Assembly: GCF_004331685.1 (NCBI RefSeq)
Contig: NZ_SJSM01000023.1
Span: 1-64,000, forward strand
Source: Pedobacter hiemivivus
Lineage (GTDB): Bacteria > Bacteroidota > Bacteroidia > Sphingobacteriales > Sphingobacteriaceae
Length of the DNA: 64,000 nt
Direction of reading: 5' to 3'
Positions within the stretch are counted from its first letter, which is position 1. Each line of letters starts with the position of its first letter. Of the stretch, positions 17,301 through 26,739 are shown in pieces. A program made the translations under genes and the position numbers. The notes below the pieces were generated by a model that was not told the origin of the DNA, made no database searches, and saw only the letters and a program-made list of their open reading frames with translations.

Positions 17301-18983
17301 ATGATGAAGAGATTATCATTGGTTTTTATAGTTACAGCACTGGCAGGCCTCGTGCTTAACTCCTGTAAAAAGGCAGAAAAGGTGGTTCCTAATACCAAGA
17401 ACGACCTGATCGATATTTACGGTACTATTGAAGGAATGGGGAGTAGCCGTTTGTTTGAACCCATTTATAGTGCCAATAAGGATAGCATCTATTTTGAGAT
17501 GCCATATTATTATCCTGTTAATTCGGATAATGAGGTAGACCTTAGCAAAATAATCCTGAGGTCTAATGTACCCTCAGATGCAATGGTAACACCTGCATTG
17601 GGTGTTATTCAGGATGTATCGAAACCCTTTAAAATAAACATTACTTCAGGATCGGGTGAAGTCAGGTCATTTGTAGTGGTAGGTAAAAAGGTAGGAGATG
17701 TATCCATCACCAAAGCAAAAGTGCTGTATCAGACTGGTTCTTCAACACAAGAAATAGAGGCGGTAATTAAAGGCGACGATGTGTTATTTTATATCTTGCC
17801 TGGGGTAGATCTATCTGCTGCCACGTTAAATCTGGAGATCAATAGTCACTCTACAAGTTCTATCGCAAGTGGAGCTAGTATCAATTTGTCGCAGAATTTG
17901 CCTTTAACCATTACTGGTGTTGACGGCAAGAAAAAGACTTATACCCTAAAAGCTGCGGAACCAGTTAAATTGGATTATGGTGTAGGTATCAATAGAAGGT
18001 TATGGAGTAAAACGGCTGCCGAACTAGGGTTTACAACTAACAATGAGTCGGCAATGGCAGTGTCGGGTGATTATCTGGTTACAGTTGTTCGGACAAATCC
18101 AGCGACTTACAGGGTGTTTAACAGGCATACCGGTGTGTACATTAAAAATATGGCATTGCCATTTAGTGCATTGGCCATGCAAATTGTAAATGACTCGGAA
18201 GGCAATTTAATAGGTACCACCTTTGCAGGTAAAAATGCCAAGTTTGTTGTTTACAAATGGGCTAATGTTGATGCTACTCCTGTAAAAATCATAGATTGGA
18301 CCAACAATAACCCTGCTGGAATAACTGGCGATGGTGGAGTAGGACGACGACTGAATATCTATGGAAATGTAGAAACCAATGCGGTGATTATGAGTACTGG
18401 CGGACAGTCTTCGATCATTTACAAATGGAGAATTGTAAACGGGGTACTTGTTAACAATACACCTGATGTGATTACTTATAAATCAGTTACAGGTGGGGCG
18501 GCCAGTTTTATGGGCTATCAGGCCGATGCACAACCAGTTTCTACAGATGCAAATACAGACTATTTTATCAATTATCAATTTGAGATCGGTTTGGTAAATG
18601 GGGTTACACATGAGCGAAGTGTAGGTTTTGCCAATGAGGTGGCTGTATTTGGTATATTCCATTTTGCTACGGATTACATCATATTTAATAACGCCAAATA
18701 TCTTGCTGTTCAGAAGTTTGTAAAAACAACCAGTTACAACAATGCCATACTTGGCTTGTATGATGTAACGGAGAGCTCAAAGATCAATCTATCTGCTGCT
18801 GATCCAAGGTACCGCAGTTTTAACATCTACAATTCTGAAGAGTTTTTAGGGGCTACCGTAAATAGCAACGGGACCGGTGATGTGTGTTTTGGACTTTCGG
18901 CTGATAAAGAACGCTTGCAATTGTATATGCTGCTTACCAATGGTGGTATAATCGCACATGAGTTTACAAAATACGCTCCTTAA
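17301..18983 (+). CDS. DUF5018-like SusE-position surface lipoprotein
   Basis: The lipoprotein has about 561 residues; the start at 17301 is chosen because it gives the signal MMKRLSLVFIVTALAGLVLN with lipobox NSCKK. An in-frame ATG at 17247 would put 18 odd residues before it and overlap susD. Residues 25-220 look like two beta-sandwich, PKD/DUF5018-type domains (NITSGSGEVRSFVVVGKK and GVDGKKKTYTLKA are typical strand ends). Residues 235-560 resemble a repeated-strand beta-propeller-like region. Position after susD suggests a ligand-binding surface protein. No catalytic motif is seen. Confidence 0.65.
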   Translation: MMKRLSLVFIVTALAGLVLNSCKKAEKVVPNTKNDLIDIYGTIEGMGSSRLFEPIYSANKDSIYFEMPYYYPVNSDNEVDLSKIILRSNVPSDAMVTPALGVIQDVSKPFKINITSGSGEVRSFVVVGKKVGDVSITKAKVLYQTGSSTQEIEAVIKGDDVLFYILPGVDLSAATLNLEINSHSTSSIASGASINLSQNLPLTITGVDGKKKTYTLKAAEPVKLDYGVGINRRLWSKTAAELGFTTNNESAMAVSGDYLVTVVRTNPATYRVFNRHTGVYIKNMALPFSALAMQIVNDSEGNLIGTTFAGKNAKFVVYKWANVDATPVKIIDWTNNNPAGITGDGGVGRRLNIYGNVETNAVIMSTGGQSSIIYKWRIVNGVLVNNTPDVITYKSVTGGAASFMGYQADAQPVSTDANTDYFINYQFEIGLVNGVTHERSVGFANEVAVFGIFHFATDYIIFNNAKYLAVQKFVKTTSYNNAILGLYDVTESSKINLSAADPRYRSFNIYNSEEFLGATVNSNGTGDVCFGLSADKERLQLYMLLTNGGIIAHEFTKYAP

Positions 18984-19001
18984 TATCTCAATTAATACCC
19001 T

Positions 19002-19035
19002 GCAGCTTATCGCTTTTGGTTAGTCGGTAAGCTGC
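19002..19035 (+). terminator. Hairpin in the gap before the GHL10-type gene
   Basis: GCAGCTTATCG (19002-19012) pairs with CGGTAAGCTGC (19025-19035), 11 pairs with one G-U. No strong T tract follows, so it may be an mRNA processing or stability element rather than a full terminator. Confidence 0.45.
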
Positions 19036-19065
19036 TAATTATGATGAACCTAAAAAATAAATCTG

Positions 19066-20469
19066 ATGAAGAAGATTGTTTATAAAATATTCGCATGGTC
19101 TGCAGTTTTGATGGTTGGTTTTACCGCCTGTAAAAAATCAAATGTGGCAAAAAATACGCTGCCGGATGAAACGGAGCAGATCAGACCCGATACTATGCGC
19201 CGCAATGAGGCCATTGCATGGGTAGATGCGCGTTCTAATGTTTTTGGTACTTATGGTAGATTTAGTGATACCGCAAAGATTCGTAGAACGCTGGATACCC
19301 TTAAGGACGTTGGCGTAACTGGTTTGGTACTAGATGTAAAAGGATCAAACGGATATACCATGTATCCAAGTAATTATGCTCCCCAACTCACCAGTATGGA
19401 TGGTAAAACTTTTACTCCGGGGGTGGATTATGTTGGTTTTATGATTGCCGAAGCAAAGAAAAGAAAATTTAAGATCTATGCTTCGATTGTAACCTTTGTA
19501 GAGGGATCTGCAGGTAAAGGTAAAGTATATGAAGATGCGGTATGGAGAGACCAGTACCAGTCTATCGTATGCGATGAAACCGGAAAACGGGTGCCTATCG
19601 TATCCACAGGTAAAAACGGGTTTGTAAACCCGGCAATCCCGGCAGTGCAGGAGCGCGCCCTTAACATCGTGAAGGAAATCGTGGCTAAATATGATATTGA
19701 TGGTTTACTGCTTGATTATGCACGTTATACAGATATCAATGCCGATTTTTCTGACTACAGCAAAAATGATTTCATCAAATTTCTGGAAACGAAATACGAT
19801 GATAGTCAGGCAAAGCGTATGGATTTTCCATTAGATATTGTTAAAAGCTGGAAAATTGTAAGCGGGGTAGTGACACCAAATGTGACCGGGAAGTACTATA
19901 AGCGTTGGTTGTTATATCGTGCTACGGTAATTCATGACTTTTTTGTAAAGGCTAAAGCCGCAGTTAAGAGTGTGAAGCCGAATATGAAGTTTGGTGTTTA
20001 TGTAGGCGCATGGTACACTACGTATTACTCGGTAGGGGTAAACTGGGCAAGTCAGGACTACGATCCTTTTAATGACAATGAGTTGCGTTTTGATTGGTCT
20101 TATCCGGATTACAATAAAACCGGATATGGAGAGCAATTGGATTTGATTATGACAGGTAATTATTTTACCCAGTTGATGTTGGCTGATAACCCGGCAACGG
20201 CAGGCTTAGCCTATCATTGGTGGAGTGTGGAAGGCTCTTTAAAAGGCGGTAAATACATTACCCGTAATAAAATGCCGCTATATGGAAGTATAGATATGGG
20301 GAATGTTGACTGGCCTAACCAACAGGCGATTAGCAATACCATTAAATACATTAGGGCGAATGCATCAGGTGGGGTGATGCTGTTTGATGTAGTACATGTA
20401 TATGCGCCACAGTATAATCGATTAAAACAACCACTCTGGGAAGCACTTAGAGAGGGATTGAAGAAATAA
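19066..20469 (+). CDS. GHL10/YngK-type putative glycoside hydrolase lipoprotein
   Basis: The 467-residue lipoprotein (lipobox VGFTACKK) has a TIM-barrel typical of the glycosyl hydrolase-like 10 family (PF02638, YngK). Seen are EAIAWVDARSNVFG, GVTGLVLDVKGSNGYTMYPS, KRKFKIYASIVTFVEGS, GFVNPAIPAVQERALNIV and YDIDGLLLDYARYTD, the usual strand order with the acidic DYxRY loop. A late segment has IDMGNVDWPNQQA and GVMLFDVVHV. It is the only enzyme in locus 1, so this locus probably handles a simple glycan or oligosaccharide. The substrate is unknown. Confidence 0.75.
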   Translation: MKKIVYKIFAWSAVLMVGFTACKKSNVAKNTLPDETEQIRPDTMRRNEAIAWVDARSNVFGTYGRFSDTAKIRRTLDTLKDVGVTGLVLDVKGSNGYTMYPSNYAPQLTSMDGKTFTPGVDYVGFMIAEAKKRKFKIYASIVTFVEGSAGKGKVYEDAVWRDQYQSIVCDETGKRVPIVSTGKNGFVNPAIPAVQERALNIVKEIVAKYDIDGLLLDYARYTDINADFSDYSKNDFIKFLETKYDDSQAKRMDFPLDIVKSWKIVSGVVTPNVTGKYYKRWLLYRATVIHDFFVKAKAAVKSVKPNMKFGVYVGAWYTTYYSVGVNWASQDYDPFNDNELRFDWSYPDYNKTGYGEQLDLIMTGNYFTQLMLADNPATAGLAYHWWSVEGSLKGGKYITRNKMPLYGSIDMGNVDWPNQQAISNTIKYIRANASGGVMLFDVVHVYAPQYNRLKQPLWEALREGLKK

Positions 20470-20575
20470 TGCGTTAGGTTTGGATAGGGGCGGCTCCCAC
20501 CCGTCCCGTCCTTTATTCATCTAAATGTATATTTGTTATTAAATCTTAGTATTTTGCCGCTAAGCGTTTTTAACT

Positions 20576-21181
20576 ATGAAAAGCCTTTACTTTAGAAATT
20601 TACTACTGTTCGTATTTGTCTTCCCGGTAATACTACCGCTCCAACTGCAGGCGCAAAGTAAATTACAGCAATTCGATGATCAAGTATTGATCAACCTGTC
20701 GGAAACAAGAACTCCTGAAAAAACGGGCGTTTTCCTTTTTATATCTGATCACAACGATTGGGTAAATGTTGGTGTGCCTGTGGGCCTACTTGCAGCAGGG
20801 GTAATCAATGACAATAAATCCATGCGGCAAAATGCATTGTATGTGGCCAGTAGTTCGGCTGTAAATGCGCTCTTTACCCTGCTGATTAAGAAGGTCGTAA
20901 AGCGGCCAAGACCATTTTTAGCCAATGTGAAGATTAAAGCGGTGTATCAGCCTGGACAATATTCATTTCCATCAGGACATACTTCTACGGCTTTTACCAC
21001 AGCAACGGCACTTTCTCAGGCTTACCCCAAATGGTATGTCATAGCGCCATCTTTTTTATGGGCAAGCTCTGTCGGCTTTTCCCGCTTGTATTTAGGGGTA
21101 CATTATCCTACAGATGTGGCGGCAGGTGCAGTACTTGGTGCTGGCTCAGCTTTCTCGTTGCGGTCATTACGCGGAGAATAA
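20576..21181 (+). CDS. PAP2 family phosphatase
   Basis: The 201-residue membrane or periplasmic phosphatase has a signal peptide (about 1-27, ending LQAQS). The three PAP2 motifs are KKVVKRPRPF (near 103-112), SFPSGHTSTAF (near 125-135) and SRLYLGVHYPTDVAAG (near 168-183). It would act on lipid phosphates such as undecaprenyl pyrophosphate or phosphatidate; the exact substrate is not readable. The upstream 106 bases after the GHL10-type gene show no clear terminator, but a separate promoter is likely. Confidence 0.87.
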   Translation: MKSLYFRNLLLFVFVFPVILPLQLQAQSKLQQFDDQVLINLSETRTPEKTGVFLFISDHNDWVNVGVPVGLLAAGVINDNKSMRQNALYVASSSAVNALFTLLIKKVVKRPRPFLANVKIKAVYQPGQYSFPSGHTSTAFTTATALSQAYPKWYVIAPSFLWASSVGFSRLYLGVHYPTDVAAGAVLGAGSAFSLRSLRGE

Positions 21182-21245
21182 TCTGTTAAAAAGCTACAAC
21201 AATTATCGCCTTATTTTGTTATCATTTCTCGTAATCATAAAAAAC

Positions 21246-22292
21246 ATGAATTCAGTAAAATCTTATGCCGCTAAAAGCGCAGAAAAACCACTAGAGCCTT
21301 TCCAGATTGATCGTCGCGAACCTCTAGCAGATGATGTAGAAATTAAGATATTGTATTGCGGAGTATGCCACTCTGATATTCACACCGCACGTAATGAATG
21401 GGCTGGAACGACGTATCCAATTGTTCCTGGACATGAAATTGTAGGTAAGGTAACCCGTGTCGGGTCAGATGTAAGCCGGTTTAAAGTTGGTGATACCGTA
21501 GGTGTTGGCTGCTTTGTAGATTCATGCGGTCATTGTGGCAATTGCAAGGAACACAATGAGCAATATTGTGAGAATGGGGTTTCTCAAACTTATAACTCCC
21601 TTTTACAAGATAAGAAAACCATCACTTATGGCGGCTATTCAACACATATCGTAGTCACCCAGAAATTCGTTTTAAACATTTCTGATAAATTGCCATTAGA
21701 AAAAGTAGCCCCATTGTTATGTGCAGGAATTACCACTTACTCTCCTCTAAAACATTGGAATGTAAAAGCAGGAGATAAGGTTGCCGTAGTTGGTTTGGGC
21801 GGATTGGGCCACATGGCTGTGAAGATTGCAGCATCAATGGGGGCAGATGTAACTGTATTGAGTCGTTCTAAGGACAAAGAGAAGGATGCAGCGAAATTAG
21901 GTGCGCATCATTTTGAGCTGACCACAGATCCAGACAATATGAAAAGAATGGGTAGCAGCTTCAATTTTATTATTGACACTGTTTCTGCAGAACATGATTA
22001 CAATCAATACCTGGCTTTATTAAAAACGAATGGGGTAATGGTGTTATTGGGAGCGCCACCAAAACCATCTGAGGTTTCTGCATTTCAATTGATTGGTGGT
22101 CGTCGTAGCCTGGTTGGTTCTCTTGTTGGTGGCATTAAAGAAACTCAGGAAATGCTGGATTACTGTGCCGAACATAACATTACTTCGGATATTGAGCTGA
22201 TCAATATCGACCAGATCAACGAAGCTTATGAGCGCACGTTAGCCGGGGATGTACATTACCGCTTCGTAATTGATATGGCATCTCTAAACTAA
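21246..22292 (+). CDS. Zinc-dependent NAD(P) alcohol dehydrogenase
   Basis: The protein has about 348 residues and belongs to the MDR alcohol/cinnamyl dehydrogenase group (YahK/AdhC-like). Catalytic zinc ligands are in CGVCHSDIHTARNEW and PGHEIVG. The structural zinc cluster is CGHCGNCKEHNEQYCE, and the Rossmann motif is VVGLGGLGHMAVK. The ATG at 21246 gives the normal family start MNSVKSYAAKSAEKPLEPF; the frame is open further upstream to 21114, but that would run through the PAP2 gene end. The 3' end overlaps the convergent oxygenase gene by 4 bases. Confidence 0.9.
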   Translation: MNSVKSYAAKSAEKPLEPFQIDRREPLADDVEIKILYCGVCHSDIHTARNEWAGTTYPIVPGHEIVGKVTRVGSDVSRFKVGDTVGVGCFVDSCGHCGNCKEHNEQYCENGVSQTYNSLLQDKKTITYGGYSTHIVVTQKFVLNISDKLPLEKVAPLLCAGITTYSPLKHWNVKAGDKVAVVGLGGLGHMAVKIAASMGADVTVLSRSKDKEKDAAKLGAHHFELTTDPDNMKRMGSSFNFIIDTVSAEHDYNQYLALLKTNGVMVLLGAPPKPSEVSAFQLIGGRRSLVGSLVGGIKETQEMLDYCAEHNITSDIELINIDQINEAYERTLAGDVHYRFVIDMASLN

Positions 22293-22882
22293 TTGATTTT
22301 TAACCAGCCGGTAATGCTCATTCTTGACTTATTGGTCATCAATACCTCATGTTCCAGTTCGCTGCTTTTAAAGAAAACGCTTTTCCCGCTCACTGGTGAG
22401 ATATTTTGCAAATGATTAAGATGGTGGATACAGAGTTCTCCGCCATCTTCTTCTATCCAGTCCTCATTCAAATACATGATCATAGAATACTGCCTTACCT
22501 CGTTATTGCGAAATTGATCTACATGTTTTTTATAAAAAGCGCCCTTTTCGTATAAGGTATAATGAAATTCATAACCTGTAATCCCAGTGTAACAGGTACG
22601 GTTTAGATGGCTTATAAAAGTATCCATCAAATTAAAAAAGCTATTCTCATGAATATTGTTGTGCTCGCGATCCAGCCAATATATCTTATCGCTGCGGTAC
22701 ATTTTATCGTGCACCACAACAGTGTCATTGCCGGTACCTGCAGAAAGCATCATTTTGTCATTAAACAAGCTTTTAAGGTTGTTGATCAGGTGCTTTGACA
22801 AATCTGTACTTAAAAAGTTTTCTGCAATACCTACTTTGTTTTCTATAAAGCTGTCAATAAGCTGGTCAAAGATCTTTTCCAA
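22289..22882 (-). CDS. 2OG-Fe(II) oxygenase family protein
   Basis: The 197-residue protein shows the prolyl-4-hydroxylase-like iron site: His120 and Asp122 in YKKHVDQF, the distal His178 in ELEHEV, and the 2-oxoglutarate-binding Arg187 in KSRMSITGWL. EDGGELCI and SGKSVFF between them are the usual connecting strands. It probably hydroxylates a protein or small molecule; the target is unknown. It is encoded convergent to the alcohol dehydrogenase and divergent from dgt. Confidence 0.85.
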   Translation of the reverse strand: MEKIFDQLIDSFIENKVGIAENFLSTDLSKHLINNLKSLFNDKMMLSAGTGNDTVVVHDKMYRSDKIYWLDREHNNIHENSFFNLMDTFISHLNRTCYTGITGYEFHYTLYEKGAFYKKHVDQFRNNEVRQYSMIMYLNEDWIEEDGGELCIHHLNHLQNISPVSGKSVFFKSSELEHEVLMTNKSRMSITGWLKIN

Positions 22883-22918
22883 TGGAATATTTAAGCGGGT
22901 AAGGTAGCATTAAATACT

Positions 22919-22926
22919 TACCTTCG
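22919..22926 (+). promoter_or_regulatory. -7-like element TACCTTCG before dgt
   Basis: TACCTTCG differs from TAnnTTTG at one position and sits 40 bases before the dgt ATG. The same eight bases occur before truC at 28906, so it is probably a shared variant -7 element. Confidence 0.35.
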
Positions 22927-22966
22927 CGTTTATTTAACAATAAAGCATTAAAAGGAAATTAAATAT

Positions 22967-24310
22967 ATGGTTTGGGAAAAGTTATTGTCGTCTAAACGCT
23001 GGGGAAATGAAGATCGATTTATTGGCAACCAGAAAGAATCAAGGTCAGAATTTCAACGCGATTACGACAGAATTATCTTTTCTTCACCCTTTAGAAGACT
23101 GCAGAATAAAACGCAGGTTTTTCCTTTACCAGGTAGTGTTTTTGTACACAATAGATTAACGCATAGTTTAGAAGTCGCCAGTGTAGGCCGCTCGCTGGGC
23201 ACCATCTTTTATAATAAGATGAAAGATCAGGAGCCTTTAATTGATGATACCTGTCCTTTGCTTTGTGAGGTGGGTAACATCATTGCATCAGCTTGTTTAG
23301 CACATGATTTGGGTAATCCAGCCTTCGGGCATTCTGGTGAAGCAGCCATTTCTCATTACTTTACCGACGGTGATGGTAAGATTTACAAAGATCAGGTGTC
23401 AGCTGAGCAGTGGGAAGACCTGATTCATTTTGAAGGTAACGCAAATGCTTTGCGCATTTTAACCCATCCCTTTGCGGGAAAGGGCACAGGCGGCTTTGCA
23501 CTTACCTATGCAACATTGGCTTCCATTGCGAAATATCCTTGCGCGTCGGTAGCTGGACACGATAAACAGCATATTTTTACTAAAAAGTATGGTTTCTTCC
23601 AATCAGAGCAAAGCGGTTTTGAGAAAATCGCTGTCGAAATGGATTTGATAAAAGTACAGGAATCTCCTTTAATCTATAAAAGACACCCTTTGGTATATTT
23701 GGTAGAGGCTGCAGATGATATTTGTTACAACATCATCGACCTTGAGGATGCACATCGTTTAAAAATCCTTTCGTACAAAGAGGTGGAAACGTTATTGTTG
23801 CCTTTGTGTAGAGACGAAAAGATGCCTGCCCGATTGGCAGAAATGGAAGACGACGATGCTAAAATCACCTTGATGCGGGCAAAATCTATTAGCACATTGA
23901 TCGGTTTATGTTCTGAAGTATTCTTTAATCAGCAGCAAACTATTTTGGATGGTGACTTTAACCAAAGTTTGATGGATGCCATTGAAGAGCCATTTCTTTC
24001 TGTAATGAAAGAGATCGAAAAAGTCTCAATTAAAAAGATTTACAACTATTCATCTGTAGTGCAAATTGAGGTGGCGGGCTATCAGGTGATGGGTGGTTTA
24101 TTAGAAGAGTTTATTCCGGCCTACCTTTTAAACGAATCAAAATATCATAAGAAATTAGTTGAACTGATCCCTAAACAGTTTTTAACGCAGCAGACAGATC
24201 CTTATACTAAAATTCAAAGCGTGTTGGATTTCGTATCTGGTATGACTGATATTTACGCAGTAGAGTTATTTAGAAAGATTAAGGGGATATCATTTCCATC
24301 GATGAGTTAA
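22967..24310 (+). CDS. dgt: Deoxyguanosinetriphosphate triphosphohydrolase
   Basis: The 447-residue dGTPase converts dGTP to deoxyguanosine and triphosphate. HD-domain metal ligands are visible as VHNRLTHSLEVA, then ACLAHDLGNPAFGHSGE with the HD pair, and a late Asp in YLVEAADDICYNIIDLED. The start segment FSSPFRRLQNKTQVFPL is diagnostic of the Dgt family. Length is normal for the Bacteroidota form. The gene has its own putative promoter and stands alone. The 103 bases after it are AT-rich with no feature. Confidence 0.92.
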   Translation: MVWEKLLSSKRWGNEDRFIGNQKESRSEFQRDYDRIIFSSPFRRLQNKTQVFPLPGSVFVHNRLTHSLEVASVGRSLGTIFYNKMKDQEPLIDDTCPLLCEVGNIIASACLAHDLGNPAFGHSGEAAISHYFTDGDGKIYKDQVSAEQWEDLIHFEGNANALRILTHPFAGKGTGGFALTYATLASIAKYPCASVAGHDKQHIFTKKYGFFQSEQSGFEKIAVEMDLIKVQESPLIYKRHPLVYLVEAADDICYNIIDLEDAHRLKILSYKEVETLLLPLCRDEKMPARLAEMEDDDAKITLMRAKSISTLIGLCSEVFFNQQQTILDGDFNQSLMDAIEEPFLSVMKEIEKVSIKKIYNYSSVVQIEVAGYQVMGGLLEEFIPAYLLNESKYHKKLVELIPKQFLTQQTDPYTKIQSVLDFVSGMTDIYAVELFRKIKGISFPSMS

Positions 24311-24413
24311 CACACTGTTCTTTTTTGCCATATAAATAACATGTTTAGTTGTGATTAAATCTTAAATTCATTTAACTTTCTAGCTTTGTTTAAATACAGG
24401 TATAATTAGAGCG

Positions 24414-25868
24414 ATGAAAGTAGGAAATTTAGAACCACAGGCACTTTGGAGTAATTTTGTAGCATTGAATGCCATTCCCCGGGCTTCAAAAGCAGAGGAG
24501 CGTGTCATAGAATTTATGGTATCTTTTGGTAATCAGCTGGGCTTGGAAACCTATAGAGATCATGTAGGCAATGTGGTGATTAAAAAACCGGCAACCGCAG
24601 ATATGGAGGGCAAACAAACTGTGATTCTTCAATCGCATTTGGATATGGTTCACCAGAAAAATAGCGATAGCGACTTTGATTTTGAAACACAGGGCATCGA
24701 TATGTATGTAGATGAGGACTGGGTAAAAGCAAGAGGAACTACTTTGGGTGCTGATAATGGGATAGGTGTAGCCACCATTATGGCTATTTTGGCTGCGGAT
24801 GATCTTGTTCACCCCGCTTTGGAGGCCTTGTTTACTATTGATGAAGAAACAGGTATGACTGGTGCCAAACAGCTTGATCCGACCAATTTATCTGGGACTA
24901 TCTTATTAAATCTGGATACAGAAGAAGACGATGAGTTAACCATTGGTTGTGCCGGTGGAATAGATACGACAACGGTATATAGATATAAACACCGTTCTGT
25001 TGCTCAGGATAGTATCGCTTTTAAAGTTTCGATTAAAGGATTACTGGGGGGACATTCGGGTATGGATATTCACAAAGGAAGAGCAAATGCCAATAAGCTA
25101 ATGAATCGCTTGCTATATAATGGCAACAAGGTATTAGATCTGCAACTGAGCACTTTTGTAGGTGGTAGTTTAAGAAATGCGATACCACGTGAAGCCAATG
25201 CTGTTGTAGCTGTTGCAAGCAATCAGAAAGCGGCATTTCTTTCTTTTATTGCTGATTTCTCTGAACTTATAAAGGCCGAATATCAATCTATCGAGCCAGC
25301 TTTAAACATCAGTGCCGCAGAAACTGAAGTTCCAGTAGACGTTTTAGATAAGCAAGATTACCATAAGATCATCAATGCTTTGTATGCAGTGCCAAACGGA
25401 GTTTTTAGGATGAGTCCTGATATTCCTGATCTGGTAGAAGCCTCTTCTAATCTGGCCAAAATTATCATTAAAGACGGTGAGTTTATTACCCAATCCTTGC
25501 AGCGCAGCAGTGTAGAAAGCACTAAAGAAGATGTAACGATAGCGGTAGGTGCAGCATTGGAGAATATGGGCAGTACAGTAACCACTAGCGGAGATTATCC
25601 AGGCTGGAAACCTGATGCGGATTCGGAGATTTTGTCGTTAATGACTAAGCTTTATAAAGTGAGTTTTAATGCCGAACCGAATGTAAATGCTTGTCACGCT
25701 GGTTTAGAGTGTGGTATATTGGGTGCACATTTGCCAGGCATGGATATGATTTCTTTTGGGCCAACCATACATGGAGCGCATTCTCCAGATGAGCGGGTAC
25801 AGATCTCATCGGTTAATAAGTTCTGGCACTTTCTTTTAGATGTACTGGAAGAAATACCGGCTCGTTAA
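24414..25868 (+). CDS. pepD: Aminoacyl-histidine dipeptidase (PepD/M20C)
   Basis: The 484-residue cytosolic metallodipeptidase cleaves Xaa-His and other dipeptides. The zinc site residues are visible: His in QSHLDMVHQK, Asp in GADNGIG, Glu pair in IDEETGMTGA, Asp in NLDTEEDDEL and the final His in PTIHGAHSPDER. The lid region GGHSGMDIHKGRANANK is typical of M20C. Length matches E. coli PepD (485 residues). It is transcribed alone. Confidence 0.92.
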   Translation: MKVGNLEPQALWSNFVALNAIPRASKAEERVIEFMVSFGNQLGLETYRDHVGNVVIKKPATADMEGKQTVILQSHLDMVHQKNSDSDFDFETQGIDMYVDEDWVKARGTTLGADNGIGVATIMAILAADDLVHPALEALFTIDEETGMTGAKQLDPTNLSGTILLNLDTEEDDELTIGCAGGIDTTTVYRYKHRSVAQDSIAFKVSIKGLLGGHSGMDIHKGRANANKLMNRLLYNGNKVLDLQLSTFVGGSLRNAIPREANAVVAVASNQKAAFLSFIADFSELIKAEYQSIEPALNISAAETEVPVDVLDKQDYHKIINALYAVPNGVFRMSPDIPDLVEASSNLAKIIIKDGEFITQSLQRSSVESTKEDVTIAVGAALENMGSTVTTSGDYPGWKPDADSEILSLMTKLYKVSFNAEPNVNACHAGLECGILGAHLPGMDMISFGPTIHGAHSPDERVQISSVNKFWHFLLDVLEEIPAR

Positions 25869-25896
25869 ATAACTATTAATTTCATTTCTTTGTAAG

Positions 25897-25910
25897 ATTA
25901 AATTAACGCT
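25897..25910 (+). promoter_or_regulatory. Putative RNA-binding site upstream of cysE
   Basis: ATTAAATTAACGCT (25897-25910) ends 15 bases before the cysE ATG. It is a perfect 14-base reverse complement of positions 3617-3630 of candidate RNA 1; 11 of these bases (25900-25910) also pair with RNA 2. It may be an antisense target or, less likely, an inverted copy of a protein-binding box. Confidence 0.35.
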
Positions 25911-25924
25911 TTAACCACCATACA

Positions 25925-26737
25925 ATGAACGAGGAATTTTACCTTCACATTTTTAATAAACAGAACAGGATTGAGCCAGTGCCTTCTAATCAGGAGATTG
26001 CAGACTGGGCTATAAACCTGATGAATTTGTTATATCCGGAGCGTTTAACCACGCCCGATTATTCAATTAACGAAATCAAACGCTTGTTTTTAAAACAAGA
26101 AAAGGAGTTAGTCAGGCTGTTAAATGCGACTAAAGCATGCGAGGACTTTAACAATGAAGGAATCGTTACCGCCTTTTTTGAGGGGCTTCCGGAGTTGTAT
26201 AGAAAGATGAATACGGATATCGCGGCTATTTTAAGTGGGGATCCGGCCGCAAAGAACGAATTTGAGATCATACGTAGCTATCCAGGCTTTCTGGCCATAG
26301 CACTATATAGAATTGCACATGTTTTGTTAAATGCGCATGTGCCACTGGTACCAAGAATATTAACAGAATATGGTCATTCTCTTACCGGGATAGATATCCA
26401 TCCCGGAGCTTTGATAGGTGAGTATCTATATATTGATCATGGAACGGGATTGGTAATTGGTGAAACAACTGTGATAGGTAACCATGTTAAATTGTATCAA
26501 GGAGTAACTTTAGGGGCTTTGAGCGTTGAAAAATATATGGCCGACACCAAAAGACACCCTACAATTCAAGATCATGTGATTATTTATTCGGGGGCGACAA
26601 TATTAGGTGGAGAAACTGTAGTAGGGGCCAACTCTATTATTGGCGGAAACGTATGGCTAACTAAAAGTGTTCCTGCCGGATCAACAGTATACAACCAATC
26701 GTCCATAAAAGTTATAGAAACAAAAGACACCAAATAA
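25925..26737 (+). CDS. cysE: Serine O-acetyltransferase
   Basis: The 270-residue enzyme makes O-acetylserine from serine and acetyl-CoA, the first step of cysteine synthesis. The N-terminal helical half is about 1-130. The left-handed beta-helix follows: TGIDIHPGALIGEYLYIDHG, TGLVIGETTVIGNHVKLYQG and VTLGAL with the catalytic His/Asp region, then GATILGGETVVGANSIIGGN. This is the EpsC-type form seen in Bacteroidota. The stop lies 2 bases before cysM, giving a tight two-gene operon. The leader holds the 14-base antisense match described at 25897. Confidence 0.92.
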   Translation: MNEEFYLHIFNKQNRIEPVPSNQEIADWAINLMNLLYPERLTTPDYSINEIKRLFLKQEKELVRLLNATKACEDFNNEGIVTAFFEGLPELYRKMNTDIAAILSGDPAAKNEFEIIRSYPGFLAIALYRIAHVLLNAHVPLVPRILTEYGHSLTGIDIHPGALIGEYLYIDHGTGLVIGETTVIGNHVKLYQGVTLGALSVEKYMADTKRHPTIQDHVIIYSGATILGGETVVGANSIIGGNVWLTKSVPAGSTVYNQSSIKVIETKDTK

Positions 26738-26739
26738 AA

